A stretch of DNA of 6,962 nt from Bacteroidota bacterium (lineage in GTDB: Bacteria > Bacteroidota > Bacteroidia > Flavobacteriales > Weeksellaceae), in NCBI GenBank assembly GCA_023420435.1, contig JAEZWE010000022.1, positions 1-6,962 of the forward strand, written 5' to 3'. Under the pieces are notes generated by a model. The model saw nothing but the letters and a program-made list of their open reading frames with translations. It was not told the origin of the DNA and did no database searches. The position numbers and the translations under genes are program-made. Positions 1 to 6,128 of the stretch are shown here, one piece after another (position 1 is the stretch's first letter; each line of letters starts with the position of its first letter).

Positions 1-12
1 CTAAAATTAATT

Positions 13-30
13 TGTTCATTATATTGAACA
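13..30. promoter_or_regulatory. Short inverted repeat in the AT-rich leader, possible operator
   Basis: The sequence shows perfect 6-base arms, TGTTCA at 13-18 and TGAACA at 25-30, around a 6-base AT spacer. The repeat lies 45 bases before the first start codon, in the only sizeable stretch without a gene. Its size and symmetry would suit a dimeric helix-turn-helix repressor, but arms of six bases in AT-rich DNA can arise by chance. It is too short and weak to be a terminator hairpin for an upstream gene. I could not place a clear Bacteroidota promoter (TTTG near -33 with TAnnTTTG near -7). TATATTTA at 46-53 is the nearest -7 look-alike, but it has no correctly spaced partner. Confidence 0.22.
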
Positions 31-74
31 TTAAAGATATTTGTGTATATTTACGGTAATAAACATTCAGCGTA

Positions 75-476
75 ATGTTACCTAAAAAAGAAGGTCAGAT
101 CGTGAGATTCCATACTCCGCTGGCAGATGAAGACCCCGAACAGATTTATGTGGTGTTGGAGTTAAAGGAAGATGCCGAGAGCTCCAAGGCAGATATTCAG
201 GCTCTGGGAACAGGTCTTTCATTTCCTCCTGTTTCCACAGTGCTTCTTTCAGATTTGGAAGTAGTTGAAGTGGGAACTTCGGACTTGATTGGTCATCAAG
301 TGACCATTAATAAACCGGATTACTCACAGATAGAAGGCAAGGTGATCAGTGTAAGCGAACAGAAGATTGATTTGGATCTTTCCAAAGGCGTTAAGGGTAT
401 GGAAACCAATGTATGGCTAACTGTACTGGACGAAAATGGGGTAGAACACAGGGGGACACTCTATGTTACTCCTTAG
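75..476 (+). CDS. Hypothetical small beta-rich protein (133 aa)
   Basis: I cannot assign a function. The product is a soluble acidic protein with no signal peptide, membrane segment or visible catalytic motif. It appears to have two parts. Residues 1-66 start with basic MLPKKEGQIVRF, then a strand-like stretch (EQIYVVLEL, 23-30) and a Gly/Pro-rich turn around 44-52. Residues 67-133 alternate short hydrophobic strands and turns (HQVTI, EGKVISV, KIDLDL, NVWLTVLD, RGTLYV), as in small beta barrels. The ATG at 75 is the first start after the leader and has no Shine-Dalgarno sequence, as is common in Bacteroidota. GC content is clearly higher than in the defence genes downstream, so it may belong to the older host or mobile-element backbone. 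From memory, similar proteins occur among accessory genes of Bacteroidota conjugative elements; this is a weak recollection. Confidence 0.75.
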   Translation: MLPKKEGQIVRFHTPLADEDPEQIYVVLELKEDAESSKADIQALGTGLSFPPVSTVLLSDLEVVEVGTSDLIGHQVTINKPDYSQIEGKVISVSEQKIDLDLSKGVKGMETNVWLTVLDENGVEHRGTLYVTP

Positions 477-511
477 TTTCTGCCTGAATATAAACTTTAA
501 ATGGGGGAGTC

Positions 512-754
512 ATGAATACATATCTTACTGAAAAAGAAAAACTGAATCATCCTTACTACAGGATAATGGAACTGAAGGGTGAGGAATTATACGGAAAACT
601 GAATTCATGGTCCAGACTTGCGCTGATAGACTGGCTCTGCTGGAACGACCGCAATGGGGTATATACCGACGAGGATTCCTTACGGGAATTTGGAAATGTA
701 CTCACAAAGGAAGCGGCAATTGAGATTATTACAGAACAAATAAACGAACCTTAA
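512..754 (+). CDS. Hypothetical small helical protein (80 aa)
   Basis: The family is not recognised. The 80-residue product is acidic and probably alpha-helical, with a Trp-rich core (NSWSRLALIDWLCWNDRNG, about residues 31-49). A segment of Asp/Glu (VYTDEDSLREFG) and a C-terminal helix ending in EIITEQINEP follow. It has no signal peptide, membrane helix or metal-binding motif. The ATG at 512 follows a purine-rich GGGGGAG (503-509) only two bases away, which is closer than an ideal Shine-Dalgarno spacing. The gene sits 35 bases after the first small gene and three bases before the regulator gene, so all may share a transcript. Its base composition resembles the first gene rather than the AT-rich cassette that follows, so the cassette's left edge probably lies right after its stop codon. 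Confidence 0.7.
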   Translation: MNTYLTEKEKLNHPYYRIMELKGEELYGKLNSWSRLALIDWLCWNDRNGVYTDEDSLREFGNVLTKEAAIEIITEQINEP

Positions 755-757
755 TAA

Positions 758-1027
758 ATGGTTAAAGCGAAAAATGAAATAACCATCAATTCGATGGATA
801 CTTACATACACGAATGTCGTTTAAAAATGGGCGATTCTATAAGGCAAATTCGTGAAAAGAAAGGTTATAATCAAGAACAGTTAGCTGAAAGGATGCATAT
901 CAGTCGTTCGACAATATCTAAGATAGAAAGCGGCAAATTTAATTGCAGCATTGATTATTTATCTAAATTTTCGGCCGCTTTAGGATTTAATATTGTACTA
1001 GAAGAAGCAAATAATGAAGAAATATAA
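758..1027 (+). CDS. XRE-family helix-turn-helix regulator, probable controller of the RM operon
   Basis: This 89-residue protein is essentially one Cro/C1-type DNA-binding domain (about residues 24-83). The helix-turn-helix is clear: helix 2 at about 39-46 (QEQLAERM), a turn at HIS, and a recognition helix at about 50-58 (RSTISKIES), followed by Gly59 and a hydrophobic packing segment (YLSKFSAALGFNIVL). No second domain is present, so it probably acts as a dimer. Its gene overlaps the methyltransferase gene by 14 bases in another frame, which suggests translational coupling. By analogy with C proteins of type II restriction-modification systems, it may set the timing or level of expression; this is inferred from position. 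The ATG at 758 has no Shine-Dalgarno sequence. Internal Met13 (794) and Met24 (827) are alternative starts that would still keep the DNA-binding domain. Confidence 0.9.
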   Translation: MVKAKNEITINSMDTYIHECRLKMGDSIRQIREKKGYNQEQLAERMHISRSTISKIESGKFNCSIDYLSKFSAALGFNIVLEEANNEEI

Positions 1028-2390
1028 ATTTATCGATTTATTTGCTGGGTTAGGAGGGTTTCATTTAGCATTACAGCGATTAGGTCATCAGTGTGTTTTT
1101 GCAAGTGAATTACAACCAGATTTACAGAAATTATATTCTGAAAACTTTCCGGGAACTCCGGTGTATGGTGATATAACTAAAATTTCAGTAGAAGATATTC
1201 CACCACATGATATTCTTTGTGGTGGTTTTCCTTGTCAGCCTTTTTCTCAAGCTGGCAAAAGATTAGGGTTTACAGAAGAACGAGGTAATCTATTTGATTA
1301 CATAATGGAAATTCTGCAGTACCATAAACCAAAATATGTTTTATTAGAGAATGTCCAAAATTTAAAAAGTCATGATAGCGGTAATACCTGGAGGATTATA
1401 TATGAAAGATTATCAAAATATTATGATATAAGAGAAGATATACTTTCACCGCATCAGTTTGGTATACCACAACATCGGCGTCGTATTTATATAGTTGGTA
1501 AACTAAAGAACCAGGACGATCTCACTCCGCTTTCCGGATTTAATTTTCCTACTCCCCAAAAACATGAGTGTAACATTGAAATCATTATAGATCATACTGC
1601 TACAGATTATATTCATTTAAGAAATGACACTCGAAACCACTTAGAAATCTGGCAAGAGTTTATAAGCGAACTATATAAGCATGGCGGAAAATTACCTTCC
1701 TTCCCTATTTGGGCTATGGAATTCGGTGCAGATTATGATTATGAAAGTATTGCACCGGCTTTTCAATCAATGAACGAATTAAAGGGTAAGAAAGGTAAAT
1801 TTGGGCAAAAAATTGTGGGCTCAACAGTTAGGGAATGCCTTTCACATTTGCCAATATATGCAGTCACGGATAAAAATAAAAAGTTTCCACCTTGGAAAAT
1901 ACAATTTATCAAACGCAATCGTGAATTTTATAACGAGCATAAAACCTGGGTAGATAAATGGATTCCTAAAATTTTTGAGTTTGAAAATAGTCATCAGAAA
2001 TTTGAATGGAATTGCGGAGAAGAGGAGAATCCAACAATTTACAATAAAATTATACAGTTTAGACCTTCCGGTATAAGAGTAAAAAAACCAACGTATTCGC
2101 CTGCTCTTGTATTAACCACAACTCAAATTCCGATTTTTCCATGGGTTGATCTTCCAAAGCAATCCCTAAATACTGATGAAGCATCATGTGGTAGATATAT
2201 GACAAAAGATGAAGCTGCGAAATTACAAGGCATGCAAAATTTAAAAAAATATCCAGAAACAATACCATCGGCATTTAAAGCATTTGGAAATGCAGTGAAC
2301 GTTGATGTAGTTATAAAGATTGCTGAAAAATTATTAACTCATGAATCAAATAGAGAAAGTATCCATCGCGTTACAGCCAAGTGTTTATAA
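1014..2390 (+). CDS. dcm: DNA (cytosine-5-)-methyltransferase, modification arm of the RM system
   Basis: It transfers a methyl group from S-adenosylmethionine to carbon 5 of cytosine in a specific DNA site, protecting host DNA. The motifs occur in family order: motif I FIDLFAGLGGFHLAL (6-20) for SAM binding, motif II acidic residue Glu32, motif IV GGFPCQPFSQAG (70-81) with catalytic Cys74, motif VI ENV (112-114), and motif VIII QHRRRIYIVG (154-163). Motif IX follows as TKDEAAKLQGM (397-407), and motif X as AFGNAVNVDVV (423-433). About 220 residues between motifs VIII and IX form a large target-recognition region, including a stretch FRPSGIRVKKPTYSPALV (349-366) that I recall from methylases of MORC-type clusters. 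At 458 residues it is complete. The recognition site cannot be read from the sequence. The symbol dcm is only the family label; this is not an orthologue of E. coli Dcm. The start overlaps the regulator gene by 14 bases. Confidence 0.96.
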   Translation: MKKYKFIDLFAGLGGFHLALQRLGHQCVFASELQPDLQKLYSENFPGTPVYGDITKISVEDIPPHDILCGGFPCQPFSQAGKRLGFTEERGNLFDYIMEILQYHKPKYVLLENVQNLKSHDSGNTWRIIYERLSKYYDIREDILSPHQFGIPQHRRRIYIVGKLKNQDDLTPLSGFNFPTPQKHECNIEIIIDHTATDYIHLRNDTRNHLEIWQEFISELYKHGGKLPSFPIWAMEFGADYDYESIAPAFQSMNELKGKKGKFGQKIVGSTVRECLSHLPIYAVTDKNKKFPPWKIQFIKRNREFYNEHKTWVDKWIPKIFEFENSHQKFEWNCGEEENPTIYNKIIQFRPSGIRVKKPTYSPALVLTTTQIPIFPWVDLPKQSLNTDEASCGRYMTKDEAAKLQGMQNLKKYPETIPSAFKAFGNAVNVDVVIKIAEKLLTHESNRESIHRVTAKCL

Positions 2391-3873
2391 AACTTTTAGG
2401 GCATTAAACAATACTGTTGCATTAACACTAAGCGAGTATGTAGATAACTCCGTACAATCATATCTGGATAATAGAGAAAGAATTCTGCAAATAAATCCAA
2501 ATTATCGATTTGAGATTAGTATCGAAGTTGACCAAAAAGCAAATCAAATTACTATTAAAGATAATGCCGCAGGAATAGATTATGTAAATTATTTACGAGC
2601 ATTTGAACCTGCAAATATTCCTTTAGACAACACGAAATTGAATGAATTTGGGATGGGGATGAAAACGGCGTCAATCTGGTTGGCAGATAATTGGAGTGTA
2701 CGCACAAAAGCTCTAGGCGAGGATGTTGAAAGGTACACCGAGTTTGATTTAAAAAAGGTAATCAAGGAAAATAAGGAAGAGTTAATTGTAAAGGAAGCAA
2801 CAAAAGCTCAAGAATTACATTACACTACAATTGTTTTGTCAAATTTATCACATAATGCGCCATCGCCTTATCAAATGGATAAAGTAAGACGGCATTTAGC
2901 GAGTATTTACCGTAATTTCTTGCGAAAAGATGAAATTAGGATCGTAGTTAATGGGGAGAAACTTATTGCTCCAAATTACGAAATTTTGGATGTTCCCTAT
3001 TATAATTCAACTGATGGCGAAAACATTTTATGGAAGAAGGAAATCAATTTTAGTTTAGGGAAATATGAGGCCAAGGGATTTATCGCAATTTTGAAAACAA
3101 TTCAGAACAACGCTAATGGTCTTGTTCTTCTTAGGCGAGGTCGTGTAATTGTTGGTGGTGACGATGATCGTTTTTTCCCTAGTTCTATTTTTGGCTCCGC
3201 TGGTAATTTCAGATATAAAAGACTATTTGGTGAATTAGAACTTTCTGGATTCGATGTAACTTTCAACAAAAATGGTTTTACCGATGAAGAAAACCTAAAT
3301 GCGTTTATCGATGCATTACGTGACGAACTTCGGGATCCTACATTTAATCTTTTAGGCCAAGCAGATAATTTTAGGGTAAAGACTAAAGAAGAAAATTCTT
3401 TGATTGCTGCTAGAATAGTAAAATCACAGACTAAAGAAGTTGAAAAAGAGCCAATTACGGATAGGATAAAAAAAGTGGAAGATGCGGCGCAAGACAAAGA
3501 CTACGTTGCGGCCGAAGAGCAGAAAATTTCCAATGCTGACTCGATTGGAACTCTTGCAGATTCTTTTGATTTCGATGGAACTACATATAAATTTCAGGTA
3601 GATTTGATAAATGAGGATGAAGCTGATGCATTGTATTCTGTAGAAAAAAAATATTTAGAAGAAAATGGGGTGGACACACCATGTCTTATCTGCAAGATTA
3701 ATTTAGCACATCCGTTTTTTAATAGATTTGAACAATTTAAAAAAGCAGGTGATTATGAACCCATTGTAGAAATTTTTAAAACATTTGCAATTTCTGAGTT
3801 TTATGCAACTCAAAAAAGTTTGCATTATCCAAGCGAAATTCGAAATTTCTTTAATCACTATATTGTAACTTAA
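2341..3873 (+). CDS. GHKL-fold ATPase of the MutL/MORC type
   Basis: This is a predicted ATP-driven switch or clamp. The N-terminal Bergerat ATP site is intact: helix motif LSEYVDNSVQS (30-40) with Glu32 and Asn36, DNAAGID (74-80) for adenine contact, and the lid motif NEFGMGMKTA (101-110). A second lobe carries FNKNGF (308-313), whose Lys310 is a candidate for the lysine that reaches the ATP phosphate in MutL and MORC proteins. A charged, probably flexible linker follows (about 340-400). A C-terminal domain of unknown fold (about 401-510) includes CLICKINLAHPFF (448-460). I see no MutL endonuclease motif (DQHA...E), so cutting is presumably done by a partner. The ATG at 2341 lies 50 bases inside the methylase gene in another frame. 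It is required because the next Met (105) lies within the lid motif and the ATP site begins near residue 32. Coupling to the methylase is therefore likely. Confidence 0.93.
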   Translation: MNQIEKVSIALQPSVYKTFRALNNTVALTLSEYVDNSVQSYLDNRERILQINPNYRFEISIEVDQKANQITIKDNAAGIDYVNYLRAFEPANIPLDNTKLNEFGMGMKTASIWLADNWSVRTKALGEDVERYTEFDLKKVIKENKEELIVKEATKAQELHYTTIVLSNLSHNAPSPYQMDKVRRHLASIYRNFLRKDEIRIVVNGEKLIAPNYEILDVPYYNSTDGENILWKKEINFSLGKYEAKGFIAILKTIQNNANGLVLLRRGRVIVGGDDDRFFPSSIFGSAGNFRYKRLFGELELSGFDVTFNKNGFTDEENLNAFIDALRDELRDPTFNLLGQADNFRVKTKEENSLIAARIVKSQTKEVEKEPITDRIKKVEDAAQDKDYVAAEEQKISNADSIGTLADSFDFDGTTYKFQVDLINEDEADALYSVEKKYLEENGVDTPCLICKINLAHPFFNRFEQFKKAGDYEPIVEIFKTFAISEFYATQKSLHYPSEIRNFFNHYIVT

Positions 3874-3886
3874 TGTTCTTGAGAAT

Positions 3887-6127
3887 ATGGAAATAAAAGT
3901 ACTTCATTCCGAAAATCACAATCATAAATTTAAACCTGAAATAGGAAAAAAGATGGACGATCTTATTTCTCGGTTTAAAAATTTTTTAGATGATGATGAG
4001 TTGCACTCTTTAGTAAGTGAAACCAGTCAAATTCTTTCTAATTGCACTAATCCCAAGTTATTGCAAGAACAGGATGTAACTCATTTAACTGTTGGATATG
4101 TGCAGAGTGGTAAAACCATGTCCTTTACAGCTTTAACTGCTTTAGCTGCAGATAATGGGTATAGAATTGTGATTTATTTGGCAGGAACCAAGAATAATCT
4201 ACTATCTCAAACTACAAAGAGACTTACAAAAGACCTAATTTCTGATAGTGCTTTAAATAATGCTTACAAGATATTTGAAAATCCTACTGATTTGCGAAAA
4301 CTAGAGATAAGAAACAAATTACGACTAAATTCAAAGCCAACCATTCTAATAACAATCTTAAAGCATTACGATCATATCAACAAGTTAGCCCATATTTTTA
4401 AATCGTCAGAGATAAGAAGTGAACTTGGAAAGCAAGGTGTAATGATTATTGATGATGAAGCAGATCAAGCATCTTTAAATGGCTTTTCGTATGCGAATAG
4501 TAAAAAAGCAAGCACTTCGGAAGAGTGGGATGAAGAAACAGACAATAAAGAATCAAGCACCTATGCAAGTATTCTTAACCTAAGAGCATCAATTCCAAAT
4601 CATTCATACATACAATATACAGCTACTCCTCAGGGTCCGCTATTAATAAGTATAATGGACTTGCTTTCACCGCAAAGTCATACGGTACTTACTCCGGGAA
4701 AAAAATATACTGGTGGTAAAACATATTTTGAAGATTTTCCGGATTTGGTAATTTCCATTCCTGACGAAGAAGTTTATCATTACAAGGATAACCCGTTAAC
4801 TCATGTTCCTAATTCTCTAAAACAGGCACTTCAAATTTATATTTTAGGTGTCGCTCTAGTAACCAATTATTGGAATAAGGTAAAATTTTTGTCCATGATG
4901 ATTCATGCTGATAGGCAAAAAGATGGAAGTAGAAAATTTCATGGGTGGGTAATGGATCTAATTGAAAAGTGGACAGCTATTCTTAATTTGGGAGATGGTG
5001 ATTTAGGTAGAGCACATCTTGATAGGGAATTCAAAGAAATTTATGAAAAGGAAGCAATTAAATTTTACACTTCAGAAGATGAAATCCCATCTTTCGCAGA
5101 GATAAAACCACTAATCTCAGATGCTATAAATGACACTCAAATTAATTTAATAATTAGCGATGCGGATGCTAATTCTGAAGTTGATTGGGAAAGTGCATCT
5201 TCCCATATTCTTATTGGTGCTGATATGCTCAATCGAGGTTTTACTGTTGAAAATCTTGCAGTTACTTATATGCCACGATATACGAAAGGAAAATCAAATG
5301 CAGATACTATTCAACAAAGATGTAGGTTTTTCGGATACAAACAGAAATATTTGAAATCCTGTAGAGTTTATCTTCCGACAAATTCTATTACAGAGTATGT
5401 TGAATATGTACAGCATGAAGAGGAAATGAGAACATGGCTCCGAAACACTGATAATCTAGAGAACGTTGAAAGGCAACTGATGTTAAGCGAACGTCTCAAT
5501 ACAACAAGAAAAAACATTTTACCTTTTAATATTGTTCAAACGAAAATGAAAGGTTGGCATGCAATGAATGCTTTAAATTCTATCGATGCAAATATTAAAG
5601 TGGTTAAATCTTTTCTCGAATCAAATGATTTTCAACTAATGAGTCCGCAGTACGGAACTATAGATAGAAATCATAAGATTGCAACGGTGCCGGTTGAAAA
5701 TGCAATTGACTTCTTGACAATGTTCAAGTTTGGTAATTATGCAGATACCGCCAGAAAGCAGGCGACAATAAGATATTTGCAATATCTTTCTACTGAATCA
5801 TCAACTCCCATTTCGAAGGTACACTTTATTCAAATGGCATACGCAAGCGAGTATCGTGAACGTAGTTTTGATCCCGAAAATTCTAAGATAAATCAGTTAT
5901 TTACCGGTCGTTCAAACTCTGGTAGCGAAGTGTATCCTGGAGATCGTGAGATAAAGTATGAAGATAGCATCTGTATACAATTACACAAGGTAAAGTTGAA
6001 ATGCGATCAAACAAACCGCCTCGTTGGTAAAGTAATCTATACAATTGCGATCTACTACCCATTAGATTTTGCGACGAGATATACGAGTGCCGAACCTGAC
6101 AGTTTTGATTTTGAAGACGAAGAATAA
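3887..6127 (+). CDS. Z1 domain protein, superfamily II helicase-like ATPase
   Basis: This is a predicted nucleic-acid-dependent motor of the restriction arm. Helicase-like motifs appear in order: Walker A GYVQSGKT (70-77, Lys76), Walker B with an extended acidic motif VMIIDDEADQAS (185-196), motif III YTATPQG (244-250), motif V IGADMLNRGFTVENL (443-457), and motif VI IQQRCRFFGY (475-484) with probable arginine fingers Arg478 and Arg480. The Z1 family is defined by this pattern, in particular the DDEADQAS and YTATP signatures and the late R-x-R-F-F-G-Y. About 230 residues follow motif VI and could hold a DNA- or partner-binding domain; I recognise nothing there. The protein has 746 residues and no membrane segment or signal peptide. 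Z1 proteins are repeatedly found with MORC-type ATPases and DUF4420 nucleases. The gene starts 13 bases after the ATPase gene and ends one base before the nuclease gene. Whether it translocates or unwinds DNA is not known from sequence. Confidence 0.94.
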   Translation: MEIKVLHSENHNHKFKPEIGKKMDDLISRFKNFLDDDELHSLVSETSQILSNCTNPKLLQEQDVTHLTVGYVQSGKTMSFTALTALAADNGYRIVIYLAGTKNNLLSQTTKRLTKDLISDSALNNAYKIFENPTDLRKLEIRNKLRLNSKPTILITILKHYDHINKLAHIFKSSEIRSELGKQGVMIIDDEADQASLNGFSYANSKKASTSEEWDEETDNKESSTYASILNLRASIPNHSYIQYTATPQGPLLISIMDLLSPQSHTVLTPGKKYTGGKTYFEDFPDLVISIPDEEVYHYKDNPLTHVPNSLKQALQIYILGVALVTNYWNKVKFLSMMIHADRQKDGSRKFHGWVMDLIEKWTAILNLGDGDLGRAHLDREFKEIYEKEAIKFYTSEDEIPSFAEIKPLISDAINDTQINLIISDADANSEVDWESASSHILIGADMLNRGFTVENLAVTYMPRYTKGKSNADTIQQRCRFFGYKQKYLKSCRVYLPTNSITEYVEYVQHEEEMRTWLRNTDNLENVERQLMLSERLNTTRKNILPFNIVQTKMKGWHAMNALNSIDANIKVVKSFLESNDFQLMSPQYGTIDRNHKIATVPVENAIDFLTMFKFGNYADTARKQATIRYLQYLSTESSTPISKVHFIQMAYASEYRERSFDPENSKINQLFTGRSNSGSEVYPGDREIKYEDSICIQLHKVKLKCDQTNRLVGKVIYTIAIYYPLDFATRYTSAEPDSFDFEDEE

Positions 6128-6128
6128 T

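Noticed and set aside
46..53. TATATTTA as a Bacteroidota -7 promoter box
   Set aside because: It misses the final G of TAnnTTTG, and no TTTG box lies at the expected distance. The TTTG at 11-14 is too far upstream.
468..510. Short inverted match ACTCC (468-472) and GGAGT (506-510) that could mask the ribosome-binding region of the 80-residue protein
   Set aside because: Only five base pairs with a 33-base loop. It does not extend and would be unstable.
2059..2274. Minus-strand open frame of 71 codons within the methylase gene
   Set aside because: It lies opposite the conserved motif IX region and the end of the recognition region of a well-supported gene. The product is a hydrophobic, low-complexity string with no recognisable domain.
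3102..3497. Minus-strand open frame of 131 codons within the GHKL ATPase gene
   Set aside because: It is antisense to the conserved ATPase lobe. The product is Ser/Arg-rich with no recognisable domain, as expected for the reverse strand of this codon usage.
3874..3886. Possible terminator or promoter between the ATPase and Z1 genes
   Set aside because: Thirteen bases with no hairpin and no T-run. This fits a simple intergenic gap inside an operon.
5160..5354. Plus-strand open frame of 64 codons within the Z1 gene
   Set aside because: It is out of frame across helicase motifs V and VI of the Z1 protein. The product is a Leu/Ile-rich artefact.
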